DNA of 64,000 nt from Lachnospiraceae bacterium (GCA_028689655.1 JAQVCT010000003.1:1-64000), one strand, 5' to 3'; numbered from the stretch's first letter, positions 8,920 through 19,400 are shown. Notes: a model not told the origin generated them from the letters alone. Program-made: numbers and translations.

Positions 8920-10365
8920 TTATTCTTCTGTCAGTACGGCATCCAATCGATGTTGCAGATTTTTCATCCAATCTTCAAAGTATGCTTTCGTCTCATAGGG
9001 TTCCGATCCTGTGTCCCGGTCCATTCCTTCTATCATTTTCTCCTGAATCTTGTCATAGTCCATCTTTGCCTGATCGATCATTGCATTCTCTATGATCGTT
9101 CGCACCTCATAGGACTTGTCGAACTCCACTGTAGTGCATAAATGACTGGTGGACAATTCCTCCACCGCATTTAATAATACCTCCTGACCTACTTTCCCCA
9201 GATTGGTGTCCGTCATCTCCAACTGTTTTTGGATGGCCTCCCTGGTATTCGCCGCTTTCCTGACTGGCAGATAATCTGTCTGCACAGCAAACTGCAGATT
9301 GCGCTCCGCTTCCGTAAACCACTTCAAGAATACCACGCTGGCATATTCTTCCCGCTCCGTACCTTTCAGCACTGCCATATCTGCACCCTGCTGTGTGATA
9401 TAGGGCTCCGTTCCTCTGAAATTAGGAACTGGCAATACGATGCAGCCTATTTTGGAGGGCACACCCTCATCATAGGATACCTCCGTAGGAAAATAAGCCG
9501 CCCCCGCAGTTGAATTTACGGATGCGATGATCTTTCCAAGCTTGATATCATCCGTCCGGTAATTACCTACATGAACATAATATCCTCTGATGTATGGAAT
9601 ATAATAATTCACCCATAACTTATAGATAGTCTCACGATCCAGCTGTACACTGGCCGTGCCGTCTTCGTTCTTCGTAAAAATCGGATGTCCCAGCTGCTCA
9701 CTGCCCACCAGCATGTAATTGGCAAATGCATCTCTCCCAAAAAATGCATCGCCGCCACTCCACTCATAGTAGGCTTCCGCTGTGGATGCCACCCCCTCCC
9801 AGGTAGACAGATCATCAAGTTCAACTCCTGTCCCTGCCGAAAACGCATCCCATTTCTGTTTATTTATCATCATCACTTCTGTGCTTTTCGCAACGGGAAA
9901 CAGCTTCCATTCTCTCTCTTTTCCCAATTTCCCGTCTTCTATATAGGTGTCTACAAAAGTGGCTTTTTCTTCCTCGCTCACATAATCATCCAAATCCACC
10001 AGTAGTTCTTCGTTGTCCAATCCTGTTGCCATATCTTTGTAGCATTGCACGATATTGGGCAGCTTTTTCGCACCGACCTTCCTGTTCTGTGACGCATTGA
10101 TGGCATCTTTGAGATCATCAATACTGCCAGTACTCTCATCCGTTACCACGATTCCCTTTTCTCTTCCAACGGTACTGTTAAATTCTTCTATCATATTGTC
10201 AAATGCCACCGCCTGGGCACCATTGTAATAATTCCATATCATAATATTCTGGGGATCCTTCGCGGACAATCCATGATCCCCGCCGAACTTCCCACATCCT
10301 GTCATGAAAGCACTCATACCGATTATGGCAAAAGATACTGTCAAAAGCTTTTTTCCCATATGCAT
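8920..10365 (-). CDS. ABC-type extracellular solute-binding lipoprotein (family 1)
   Basis: A 481-aa sugar-type solute-binding protein. The lipoprotein signal ends with the lipobox MTGCG, so it is tethered to the outer face of the membrane. The body has the family 1 layout, starting IMIWNYYNGAQAVAFDNMIEEFN. The ATG at 10365 follows AGGAGGAGA by about seven bases; a longer reading frame upstream has no such site. No permease or ATPase gene of the matching MalFG type is present. Instead it is closely followed by the GGDEF-EAL sensor, so it may work as a ligand-binding co-receptor rather than in transport; that is inference from position. Promoter features (an extended -10 and a palindrome) lie just upstream. 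Confidence 0.82.
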   Translation of the reverse strand: MHMGKKLLTVSFAIIGMSAFMTGCGKFGGDHGLSAKDPQNIMIWNYYNGAQAVAFDNMIEEFNSTVGREKGIVVTDESTGSIDDLKDAINASQNRKVGAKKLPNIVQCYKDMATGLDNEELLVDLDDYVSEEEKATFVDTYIEDGKLGKEREWKLFPVAKSTEVMMINKQKWDAFSAGTGVELDDLSTWEGVASTAEAYYEWSGGDAFFGRDAFANYMLVGSEQLGHPIFTKNEDGTASVQLDRETIYKLWVNYYIPYIRGYYVHVGNYRTDDIKLGKIIASVNSTAGAAYFPTEVSYDEGVPSKIGCIVLPVPNFRGTEPYITQQGADMAVLKGTEREEYASVVFLKWFTEAERNLQFAVQTDYLPVRKAANTREAIQKQLEMTDTNLGKVGQEVLLNAVEELSTSHLCTTVEFDKSYEVRTIIENAMIDQAKMDYDKIQEKMIEGMDRDTGSEPYETKAYFEDWMKNLQHRLDAVLTEE

Positions 10366-10421
10366 ATCGTCTCTCCTCCTGCTAAAAGATTGGTGATTCA
10401 CGTTCCATTATGCGATAATTC

Positions 10422-10437
10422 ATACTATTTGTAGTAT
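10422..10437. promoter_or_regulatory. Palindromic operator candidate at solute-binding gene promoter
   Basis: ATACTATTTGTAGTAT is a perfect palindrome with a four-base centre (ATACTA-TTTG-TAGTAT). On the minus strand it directly abuts a possible extended -10 element (TGTTATACT), about 60-70 bases before the ATG of the lipoprotein gene. The position suits a repressor site. No candidate regulator gene is adjacent. Confidence 0.35.
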
Positions 10438-10457
10438 AACAAATTAACGTAAAAAAT

Positions 10458-10629
10458 GCCACCCCAACACTGAGGTGGCCCCTAGCCCGACATCTTCCCA
10501 GTCGGGCATCTAGCCCGATATTTTTTCAATCGGGCCTTAATTTAAATTTAATTACTTCGTAATCGGAACTAGTTAACCTTCGGCACCTTGTGCCTACGTG
10601 TACTTAGCCCGATATCTTCCCAATCGGGC
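10458..10629. repeat. Array of short GC-rich hairpins, three sharing one unit
   Basis: Four small hairpins lie between the sugar permease operon and the solute-binding gene. The first is GCCACC/GGTGGC (10458-10479). The next three are one repeated unit, TAGCCCGAy, a nine-base loop usually TCTTCCCA-like, then rTCGGGC, at 10485-10507, 10513-10535 and 10607-10629. Arms are perfect seven-base complements and two arms co-vary (GAC/GTC versus GAT/ATC). They may terminate the ABC operon or be a small palindromic repeat family. The rest of this gap holds only AT-rich sequence. Confidence 0.6.
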
Positions 10630-10642
10630 CTTCTTTCCTGAA

Positions 10643-11800
10643 CTAGTTCCTGCTATCCTTTTTATTCAGGAGGTCAAATACCACTGCGAATAACAGTACC
10701 AGACCTTTTACGACCTTCTGGTAGTTGGCATCAATACCCATAACGCTCATACCCAGGTTGATAACACCGATGAGTGTAGCACCGATGACCATACCGAACA
10801 CGGTACCGGCTCCACCGTAGGCAGATACTCCACCTACAACACAGGCACTGATGGCATCCATTTCGAAGTTGGTACCAGCTGTTGGTGTCGCACTTGTGTT
10901 ACGTGCCATTGTCATCATAGCAGCAACAGTGGATAAGAAAGCCATATTTACATATGCCAGGAAATAAATCTTCTTTGTATCAATACCAGATAATCTGGTA
11001 GCTGCTTCATTACCACCGATGGTGTAGAAATATCTACCAATGGTCGTCTTAGAAGTAATAAAGTTATAGATCAGACAGATCACAGCCACCCAGATCAATG
11101 CAAATGGAATACCATTTTTCTGTGCCATCTTCACTGCAAATAACATGATTACCGCACATGTCAATACTATTTTTACGATCATGCTGACCATGGACTCGAT
11201 CTCATAACCTTTCTTGATCCTGTCTGCTCTGTTCTTGACCTGTAACAGAATGACAATGATACATACGATGAATCCTACTATCACACAGGTGAGATTCAAA
11301 GCTGCATTTCCGAATAAATCCGGAACGGATCCATTGAACATCTTAACGAAACCTTCTGGAAGTGGTGAGATCGTAAGACCTTTCATAATGGCAACACCCC
11401 ATCCACGAAGGGCAAGCATACCGGCAAGGGTTGCGATCCAGGGTGGAATATTCAGATATGCGATGAGGTAGCCTAACACAATACCATAAATCAATCCTAC
11501 TACTACCATCAGTAATATAGAAAGTGGAACCGGCCATCCTTTGGTGACCATCATGGTGGCACCTACGGAACCGATGAAACATACAACGGAACCAACGGAT
11601 AAGTCGATGTTACCACCGGTTAACATACACATTAACATACCAGTTGCAAGAACAAATACATATGCATTTTGTGAAATCAATGCTGTAAAGTTTGCTGCCG
11701 ATACCATCTGTCCTTTTGTCATTGCGGCAAAGAAGAGAACCACTAGCACTAAGACAATCAGCATCGTATTTTTTCTAATAATATCTACTGCTTTTTTCAT
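10643..11800 (-). CDS. Sugar ABC transporter permease, second of a tandem pair (MmsB/XylH-like)
   Basis: A 385-aa inner-membrane permease of the ribose/xylose type (BPD_transp_2), with about ten hydrophobic segments and the family motif NLTGGNIDLSVGS-like LTGGNIDLSVGSVVCF in the first third and GAxTVFGMVIGATLIGVINLGM near the end. It is closely related along its whole length to the permease encoded immediately upstream, for example VKGLVLLFAV shared at both C-termini, so the pair arose by tandem duplication. It follows that gene by 12 bases behind AGGAGGAG and closes the four-gene operon. Typical MmsAB/GguAB systems have one permease gene that homodimerises; two suggest a heterodimer or two substrate specificities. 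Confidence 0.88.
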   Translation of the reverse strand: MKKAVDIIRKNTMLIVLVLVVLFFAAMTKGQMVSAANFTALISQNAYVFVLATGMLMCMLTGGNIDLSVGSVVCFIGSVGATMMVTKGWPVPLSILLMVVVGLIYGIVLGYLIAYLNIPPWIATLAGMLALRGWGVAIMKGLTISPLPEGFVKMFNGSVPDLFGNAALNLTCVIVGFIVCIIVILLQVKNRADRIKKGYEIESMVSMIVKIVLTCAVIMLFAVKMAQKNGIPFALIWVAVICLIYNFITSKTTIGRYFYTIGGNEAATRLSGIDTKKIYFLAYVNMAFLSTVAAMMTMARNTSATPTAGTNFEMDAISACVVGGVSAYGGAGTVFGMVIGATLIGVINLGMSVMGIDANYQKVVKGLVLLFAVVFDLLNKKDSRN

Positions 11801-11812
11801 TCTAGTCTCCTC

Positions 11813-12985
11813 CTATTTACTATTTTCTTTCTTTGACAATACATCAAAGATTACCGCAAACAACAGTACCAGGCCCTTTACGACCTTCTGATAGTTGGCA
11901 TCTACACCCATGATGGACATACCTAAGTTGATAACACCCATCAGTGTTGCACCTACCACAACTCCAGATACTGTACCCACTCCACCGTATGCAGATGCAC
12001 CACCGATGAAACAGGAACCAATGGCATCCATCTCATAACTCTGTCCATAAGTTGGCTGTGAAGAAGTCATACGAGCGATGGTAAGGATACCGGCAAGTCC
12101 AGCAAGCATTCCCATGTTCGCATATGCGATAAAGTAAACACGCTCTGTGTTAATACCCGATAACTTTGTTGCTTTTTCATTGCCACCGATTGCATATAAG
12201 TAACGACCGATTCTGGTCTTAGTGGTAACATAACCATAGAATAATACCACCAGCATGATCCAGATAAGTGCTGTGGGAATACCTTTATTCATGGCTAATT
12301 TGTAACTGAATACCAGAATGACAATGCAGATCAGAACTGCTTTGATGACCATGGAACCCATTGGCTCTGATACATACCCTTTTTTGATACAATCCATACG
12401 GCTTCTTGCCTGTACGATTATGTAAATAAGACATGCCACTACACCCACTGCCATACAGGTAAGGTTGATACCTGTGCCACCCAGAAAATCTGGAACATAG
12501 CAGTTAGAACCGCCGCCGAATACATCGATAAAGGTCTGATTGGTAATAGAGACTGTCATACCATCTAACACTACATTGGATAATCCTCTGAATGCCAGCA
12601 TACCTGCCAGTGTGGCGATAAATGGAGGTACCTTCTGATATGCGATCCAGTAACCCTGGAATGCACCGATGATCAGACCAACGATCAACATTGCAAGTAC
12701 AGAAACCCATACGTTGAATCCCTTGTCTAACATCTTGGCTCCCACTGCACCTACGAAGCATACTACAGAACCAACAGATAAATCGATGTTACCACCAGTG
12801 AGGATACATAATAACATACCGGTTGCAAGGACATATACATATGCATTCTGTGCAATCAGGTTCGTTACATTCATAGGAAGTAAGATCTTACCGCCCGTAC
12901 GCCAAGCAAAGAATATGGTAATGACAACGAGGGCAATAATCATCGTATATTTTTTTATTCCTGCGATTAATTTTGCGTTATTCAT
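11813..12985 (-). CDS. mmsB: Sugar ABC transporter permease, first of a tandem pair (MmsB/XylH-like)
   Basis: A 390-aa BPD_transp_2 permease with LTGGNIDLSVGSVVCFVGA in the N-terminal third and GVVVGATLMGVINLGMSIMGVDANYQ-type sequence at the end (motif spread over about 340-365). Length and motifs match the multiple-monosaccharide permease MmsB (GguB). It begins two bases after the ATPase stop codon and is followed by a paralogous permease. With the ATPase and the ChvE-like binding protein it forms an importer for one or more monosaccharides, in this family often galactose, glucose, xylose or arabinose; the sugar cannot be fixed here. Confidence 0.88.
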   Translation of the reverse strand: MNNAKLIAGIKKYTMIIALVVITIFFAWRTGGKILLPMNVTNLIAQNAYVYVLATGMLLCILTGGNIDLSVGSVVCFVGAVGAKMLDKGFNVWVSVLAMLIVGLIIGAFQGYWIAYQKVPPFIATLAGMLAFRGLSNVVLDGMTVSITNQTFIDVFGGGSNCYVPDFLGGTGINLTCMAVGVVACLIYIIVQARSRMDCIKKGYVSEPMGSMVIKAVLICIVILVFSYKLAMNKGIPTALIWIMLVVLFYGYVTTKTRIGRYLYAIGGNEKATKLSGINTERVYFIAYANMGMLAGLAGILTIARMTSSQPTYGQSYEMDAIGSCFIGGASAYGGVGTVSGVVVGATLMGVINLGMSIMGVDANYQKVVKGLVLLFAVIFDVLSKKENSK

Positions 12986-12987
12986 TT

Positions 12988-14526
12988 TTATTCTCCTTTA
13001 CTTGATTTTAAGATACTGGCCATGATCTTTTCCTGTGTTGCTTCTTCTCTGGATAATTCTCCTACCATCTTGCCTTCGTTCATAACATAGATACGATCAC
13101 TCATACCCAGTACTTCCGGCAATTCAGAGGAAATCATGATAACAGATTTTCCAGCCGCTACAAGGTCATTGATAATGCAGTAAATCTCATATTTTGCGCC
13201 TACATCAATACCACGGGTAGGCTCATCCAGAATCAGAATGTCCGGATCTGCAAACATCCATTTTGCAAGCAGGACTTTCTGCTGGTTACCACCACTCAGG
13301 TTACCAACATTTTGTTCTACAGAAGGGCATTTTGTTTTCAATTTCTCTCTGTATTCATCAGCTACCTGATATTCTTTATCTTTGTCAATTACCATTTTAC
13401 TACTGATACTGTCCAGATTTGCCAACGTCGTATTGGTCTTGATAGGATTGCTAAGTACCAGTCCATTTCCTTTACGATCTTCTGTTACATAAGCAAGTTT
13501 GTGATTAATAGCTTCACGAACTGTCCTAAGACTCACTTCTTTACCATTGATCTTTAAGGTACCTGTGATATTCGCACCATAGGATTTACCAAAAATACTC
13601 ATGGCAAGCTCTGTTCTGCCGGCTCCCATCAGACCTGAGATGCCTACTACTTCACCTTTTCTGACATTGAAAGATACATTGTCAACTACTTTTTTGTCAG
13701 CGTAAAGTGGATGATCTACATTCCAGTTGGCAACTTCCATACTGTAGTCACCGATCTTCACACCATGACGCTTCGGGAAACGGTCTGATAACTCACGACC
13801 AACCATTCCCTGGATGATCCTATCTTCTGATATATCATCCTTTTCTTTATCTAAGGTCTCAATTGTAGCACCATCACGAATAACTGTAATCTTATCCGCA
13901 ACATAGGATACTTCATTCAATTTATGAGAAATAATTATCGAAGTCATTCCCTCATTCTTGAATTTTAATAATAAGTCTAATAACGCTTTTGAGTCAGATT
14001 CGTTCAATGAGGATGTTGGCTCATCAAGAATAAGTAATTTTGCTTTTTTGGCTAACGCTTTTGCAATTTCTACCATCTGCTGCTTACCAACACTAATATC
14101 TTTTACAAGTGTTCTTGAAGATTCTGTAAGACCTACAGTCTTCAAATATTTATCTGCTTCACCATAGGTAACGTTCCAGTCAATGGCTGCTGCCTTTCCT
14201 CTTTCATTACCAAGGAACATATTCTCACCAATGGACATATACGGAACCAATGCCAATTCCTGGTGAATAATTACAATACCTTTTTCTTCACTATCTTTAA
14301 TCTTATTAAATTTACATATATCACCATTATAAATGATATCGCCCTCGTAAGAACCATAGGGATAAATACCACTTAATACGTTCATCAGTGTGGATTTACC
14401 CGCACCATTTTCTCCAACCAGAGCGTGAATTTCGCCCTCTTCAACTTTTAAATTTACGTTGTCAAGTGCTTTGACGCCAGGGAAAGTTTTGGTAATATTT
14501 TTCATTTCCAGCAATGTCTTTGCCAA
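12988..14526 (-). CDS. mmsA: Sugar ABC transporter ATP-binding protein (MmsA/XylG-like)
   Basis: A 512-aa protein with two fused ABC domains, as in all sugar importers of this class. The N-terminal half has Walker [10 protein letters not shown] (about 38-46), an LSGGQ-like site ([13 protein letters not shown]) and Walker [12 protein letters not shown]. The C-terminal half has a degenerate Walker A (GLMGAGRTE) but a good signature [14 protein letters not shown] and [14 protein letters not shown]. This asymmetry is normal for the family. It is encoded between the binding protein (88-base gap containing a hairpin) and two permeases. A GGAGGGATTAC site precedes its ATG. Confidence 0.92.
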   Translation of the reverse strand: MAKTLLEMKNITKTFPGVKALDNVNLKVEEGEIHALVGENGAGKSTLMNVLSGIYPYGSYEGDIIYNGDICKFNKIKDSEEKGIVIIHQELALVPYMSIGENMFLGNERGKAAAIDWNVTYGEADKYLKTVGLTESSRTLVKDISVGKQQMVEIAKALAKKAKLLILDEPTSSLNESDSKALLDLLLKFKNEGMTSIIISHKLNEVSYVADKITVIRDGATIETLDKEKDDISEDRIIQGMVGRELSDRFPKRHGVKIGDYSMEVANWNVDHPLYADKKVVDNVSFNVRKGEVVGISGLMGAGRTELAMSIFGKSYGANITGTLKINGKEVSLRTVREAINHKLAYVTEDRKGNGLVLSNPIKTNTTLANLDSISSKMVIDKDKEYQVADEYREKLKTKCPSVEQNVGNLSGGNQQKVLLAKWMFADPDILILDEPTRGIDVGAKYEIYCIINDLVAAGKSVIMISSELPEVLGMSDRIYVMNEGKMVGELSREEATQEKIMASILKSSKGE

Positions 14527-14564
14527 AGTAATCCCTCCTTTTTATATCTCTTATACTTAGAATA

Positions 14565-14588
14565 GCAGGCGAGTTAAAACCCGCCTGC
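14565..14588 (-). terminator. Intercistronic hairpin between binding protein and ATPase genes
   Basis: GCAGGCG and CGCCTGC form a seven-base stem with a ten-base loop. It is not followed by a strong T run on the minus strand. Hairpins at this point in binding-protein operons usually stabilise or partly terminate the message so that the binding protein is made in excess; I infer that role here. Confidence 0.55.
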
Positions 14589-14614
14589 CTTAACTTTTCT
14601 GTTACTTCATTTTC

Positions 14615-15775
14615 CTATTTAAGGTCATCTTCTGTGTAGTATCCTGAATCAATCAATAACTCTTTGTAGTTATCTTTGTCAGCGAATACCGGCTCGCAAA
14701 GGTATGAAGGAATAACGCCTGTACCATTGTCGTATGTTTTTGTATCATTTACAGGTGCTTCTCCACCTTTCATGATAGCGTCTACCATTGATACAACCTG
14801 TGTAGCTAATTCACGTGTATCTTTGAAGATTGACATGGACTGTTTTCCAGCGATCATGTTCTTAACGTTAGCAACGTCACAATCCTGACCGGTAACGACT
14901 GGGTAATCACCTGTGTAGGAAGCTGCAAGAGCATTCTCAACACCAAGTGCTGTAGAGTCATTTGAGCAAAGAACTACGTCTAATTTGGTTCCATCTGCAT
15001 AGTAGGAAGCTAAGATGTTTTCCATTCTGGACTGTGCTGTAGCTGTATCCCAGTTAGCTGTTGCAACTGTTGCGAAATCAACCTGACCAGATTTAACTAC
15101 TAATTTTCCTTCGTCGATGTATTTCTGAAGAACATCCATAGCACCGCCGTAGAAGAAGTTTGCATTGTTGTCACCAGGATCACCTGTGAAGATTTCCATG
15201 TTGAAAGGTCCTGCTGCATTGTCAAGATCTAATGTATCAACGATGTACTGTCCTTGTTTTGTACCAACCATGTAGTTATCAAATGTTGCGTAATAGGAAA
15301 CTGCATCTGAGTTCATGATCAAACGGTCATAAGCGATAACTGGGATTCCAGCTTCTTTTGCCTGTGCCATTACATCACCTAATGAACTACCATCGATAGA
15401 AGCAACAACCAGTAACTGATCTCCGTTGTTGATCATGTTCTCGATCTGTGAAACCTGTGTCTGTACATCATTTGATGCGTACTGTAAATCTACTTCATAG
15501 CCAGCTTCTTTCAGCTGAGCTTCCATGTTGGAACCATCCTGATTCCATCTCTGTAAATCCTTTGTAGGCATTGCAACACCGATTTTTCCGCCGGCTGCTG
15601 CTGTTGCGTCTGCTGCTGGAGCTGCTTCTGTTGTAGCTGCCTCTGTGGTATCAGCTGCTGCTTCTGTTGTAGCTGGTGCTTCTGCTGCTGTGTCTGCTGT
15701 TTTGCTTCCGCAGCCTACTAACATAGTTGCTACCATAGCTACACTTAAAACTGTACTAAGTAATTTTCTTTTCAT
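14615..15775 (-). CDS. chvE: Multiple-sugar-binding lipoprotein (ChvE-like)
   Basis: A 386-aa periplasmic-binding-type lipoprotein. The signal peptide ends in a lipobox with MLVGCGSK; a Thr/Glu/Ala-rich linker (about 28-60) separates the lipid anchor from the sugar-binding fold beginning KIGVAMPTKDLQRWNQDG. This start and the sequence GQDCDVANVKNMIAGKQSMSIF near residue 300 match the ChvE/MmsE type of sugar-binding protein rather than RbsB. It is first in the operon with the ATPase and two permeases. GGGAGG precedes the ATG, and a palindrome lies in the leader. Members of this family also deliver sugar signals to membrane sensors, which matters given the sensor gene downstream. Confidence 0.88.
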   Translation of the reverse strand: MKRKLLSTVLSVAMVATMLVGCGSKTADTAAEAPATTEAAADTTEAATTEAAPAADATAAAGGKIGVAMPTKDLQRWNQDGSNMEAQLKEAGYEVDLQYASNDVQTQVSQIENMINNGDQLLVVASIDGSSLGDVMAQAKEAGIPVIAYDRLIMNSDAVSYYATFDNYMVGTKQGQYIVDTLDLDNAAGPFNMEIFTGDPGDNNANFFYGGAMDVLQKYIDEGKLVVKSGQVDFATVATANWDTATAQSRMENILASYYADGTKLDVVLCSNDSTALGVENALAASYTGDYPVVTGQDCDVANVKNMIAGKQSMSIFKDTRELATQVVSMVDAIMKGGEAPVNDTKTYDNGTGVIPSYLCEPVFADKDNYKELLIDSGYYTEDDLK

Positions 15776-15803
15776 TCTTGTAAATCCTCCCTTGAATTTT
15801 TTT

Positions 15804-15819
15804 GAAACGTTGTCGTTTC
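15804..15819. promoter_or_regulatory. Operator candidate in the sugar operon leader
   Basis: GAAACG-TTGT-CGTTTC is a perfect palindrome located about 29-44 bases before the binding-protein ATG, in what should be the untranslated leader or promoter-proximal region. The ACG/CGT half-sites recall LacI/CcpA-type operators, but the four-base spacer differs from the usual cre pattern. Likely a sugar-responsive repressor site; the regulator is not in this window. Confidence 0.4.
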
Positions 15820-16095
15820 TTTGTTACAAGTAGATAATATCACATCTTAAATAGTACATGTTTGCGACCTTCTTCACATTTTCAACATTTTGCGTTCACA
15901 ATTTATTCAAATTTGTAGCACTCCCCACAATAAATTGCTAACCATCACAAAAAAATGCTGTTCTATTAAAACACCCTTTGCATACAAGCTTCTGTCTATT
16001 CCAGCACCAATCCTTATTAGTGAAAAGACAGGGCAATTCATAAATGGTTCTATGTTATGACATCATTATAAACTTCAAGCGCTTTATATCGAACA

Positions 16096-16396
16096 GGCTG
16101 CAATCGCAGCTTATAAATAAAAACAGATGACGACGGGTTCCCTGCTAAGATAATTCACGTTCTATGTGTAGAAAAAGTTAATGACAGACAAAAGAAATCT
16201 CAGTATCCAGCAATGCCCACGCACGGATGCGGGGGCAAGCCCGTCTGAAGCCACGATGGCTTCTAAAGGGCGGTTGCGTACGTTTTCAGAATCTACTGAT
16301 TTCTTTTATCTGTCATTTAGTTTTTCACACATAGGTTGTGTTTCTTAGCAGGGTACCTGCCGTCATCTGTTTTCTTCACATCCTACAGTTGCAGCC
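16096..16396. repeat. 300-bp imperfect palindrome of unknown nature
   Basis: This fills most of the 639-base gap between the sugar operon and the RND pump gene. Two arms of about 110 bases are inverted copies: GGCTGCAA/TTGCAGCC at the outer ends, AAAACAGATGACG/CGTCATCTGTTTT, CCCTGCTAAGA/TCTTAGCAGGG, ATGACAGA/TCTGTCAT and AAGAAATC/GATTTCTT moving inward. The centre (about 16210-16285) is GC-rich and holds its own hairpin GAAGCCA-CGA-TGGCTTC. No ORF fits. It could fold as one long RNA stem or be an old miniature element. The rest of the gap (15820-16095) shows nothing I recognise. Confidence 0.6.
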
Positions 16397-16414
16397 TTCC
16401 GTGATAAACCGGGA

Positions 16415-19400
16415 TTAGTCTTTTTTGGTGCGTTTAAATTTCCCTTTGAGGGAGAATTTCCTGTTTTCCACGATCTTGCCTTCTGCGATGAGTTTCTTAC
16501 GCAGTTTCTTTTCCTTGCTCTTATTATGAACAATCATATAGAAGGTGGGGAGCAGGATCAATGTCAGTATGGTGGATGCGGTAAGACCACCGATAATAAC
16601 CAGTGACATACCCTGCATCATCGCTGCATTGTCGCCCCATCCGATCGCCATAGGGATCATGGAGAGGATGGTGGTCAGGGTAGTCATGAGGATGGGTCTC
16701 AGACGAGACTTACCTGCATCGATGAGGGCATCCTCTGTGCGCATGGTCTTACGATTCAGGTTGGTGGTATCCACATAGAGAATACCATTGTTTACCACGA
16801 TACCTACTAACATCAGGAATCCCATAAGGGATGTCATACTGATCTTGCCTCCTGATATTAACAGCAGGAAGATGGAACCGATCAAACTGAATGGGATACA
16901 GAACATGACCAGCAAGGAATAGCGGATAGACTCGAACTGAATCGCCATGACCATGAAGATCAGGAAAATAGCGGTAATAATCGCTGACCCCAGAGCGCCG
17001 AATTCCTCTGCCATCATCTCATCCATAGAGTTGGTACCCAGTTCCACGGATTCCGGAAATTGCAGTGCAGCGGCTTTCTTTTGAATCTCATCTCCCGCTG
17101 TATACTGTGTCGCTTTTGTCAATGTAGCGGTAACGCTGGCCTGGAATTGTCCATCCTCTCGCATGATGGTCTGAGGGGTGTCAGTAAATACAATCTCACC
17201 GATCTCGGACAATGGAACTGCCACTCCGTTGGAGTTGGTAAAAGTCATACCGCTCACATCATTCATGTTCTGATAACGGTCTGACGGATACTCTACGGTA
17301 ACTGTATAATCACGGTCATCTATGGACACATCCATGGCATCGGTACCTGTCATATTGGTATAGAGCAATCCTGCCACCTGCTGTGCCGTGAATCCTTTGG
17401 CTCTTGCCTTGATGGGATCGATCACCACGTCAGCCTTGGAACTGGTATCTGACAGATCTGCGTCAATATTCAGCACCCCGGGCACATCTTTCATGGAATC
17501 TTCCACCTGCTTGGATGCAGCTTTCAGTTCATTCAGATCCGTACCACGTACGACGATTTCCTTCGTGACACCTCCACCCATGCCACTCATGCCCATGGAG
17601 GAGGCAGAACTTACATTGATGGTACAGTTATTATCAAATCCTGCCAGTTCCTGATTCCACTGATCAACGATATCCGCTGTGCTTAATTTACTGTCATCCT
17701 TCACATAAGCACTAATATTGGACTTGGAACCACTTCCCATCATGGAGGAGCTGGACTGTGTTACCGTGGTGCTATAGTTCTCTATTTCAGGACTCTCTGC
17801 CACAAATGCTTCTACTTTTCTGGCAATTTCATCCATGTTCTCAAGTCTTAATCCAGGACGATAGGAGATTTCCACGGACACCTGACCTTCATCGGTGCTG
17901 GCCATCAGCTCCGTTCTCACGAACTGTGCCATATAAACAGCTAATACAAAGAGGAGTACTGCGAAAAGGGATACCAGTTTCTTCTTATGTAATACTTTCT
18001 CCAGTAAACGTCCATATTTCTCCGCAACAGCATTCACACATTTTGTCACTGGTGAATTTTTCTTTTCCAGGGGCTTATAAATAGAGAAACACAATGGAAT
18101 CAAAGTCATGGCAGATACCAGGGATGCCACCAGGGCAAACACGATGGTATAACCCAACTGTCCGAACATCTGACCGGAAATACCTTCCATACCGGCCATG
18201 GGCAGATATACCACCACGGAGGTGACAGTGGATGCAACGATGGAGTTGGTAACCACTTTGGTTCCCTCATACGCCGCCTGTTTAAAGTCCAGACCTTCAT
18301 CGTGTTTTCTAAAACACATCTCTATTACAACGATGGCATTATCTACCATCATACCGATACCGATGACCAGCGCTCCCATGGTTACCATGTTCAGTGAGAA
18401 TCCCAGGAAGTTCATGAGGATAAAGGTCAGCAGCACCGAGATCGGCATGGAACTGCCGACAATCAGGCTGGCCTTCATGTCTCCAAAGAACAGGAACAAT
18501 ACCAGCATGGACAGGACAATTGCCATGACCAGTGTCTCTGCAATAGATTTCAGAGAACTTAATATGGTTTCACTTGCATCGTATACCACCTTAATATTCA
18601 GATCCGGGTATTTCTCCTGTAACGTGGTAATGGTCTTCTGTATCTTATTGGATAAGGTCACTGCACTGGAACTCTGCTTTTTGGAAATACCAATGCTTAC
18701 ATTATTATTGCCGTTATATCTGCTAAGACTTGTGGCTTCCTTGGTGGCATAATGCACATTTGCCACATCACTCAGGTGAATGACCTGACCGGATCCTGTG
18801 GTAATCGGCACCTGTTCCAACTGATTCACATCTTCATAGCGTACTTCTGAGCTCAGGTTCAGGGACTGATTGCCGTAATCAGCACTGCCTGCAGGCATGG
18901 TAAAGTTTACGGAAGTGATGGCGTTTGCAATGGAGGAAATGTCCAGTCCGTATTGTGATACATACTCTGGATATAGCTGAACGGAAATATATTTTTCATC
19001 TCCGCCTGATGTGGTAATGTCAGCCACATCACTTACCTTTTTCAATTCCGGTTCTATATTATTCTTTACCTCATTTAACAGATCCACGTCTGCATCACTG
19101 TCAATGGATATGGTCATGGAATCCGATGCATTCATATCCAGCTCCATAATGGTGGGGGACTGGGCATCATCCGGCAGATCAGACTTTACTCTATCGATGG
19201 CCTCCTGCATATCTGTGTAGGTGGAATCCATGTTGGTACCATAATCGAACTGAAAGATTACGATGGACATATTATCCTGGGACTGGGACTGGGTGGTGTC
19301 AAGTCCGGATACCGTAGCACATGCATCCTCGATCTTCTCCGTCACCAGTTTCTCCACATCCTCAGGCCCAGCCTGTGGATATACGGTAAAGACAATCATC

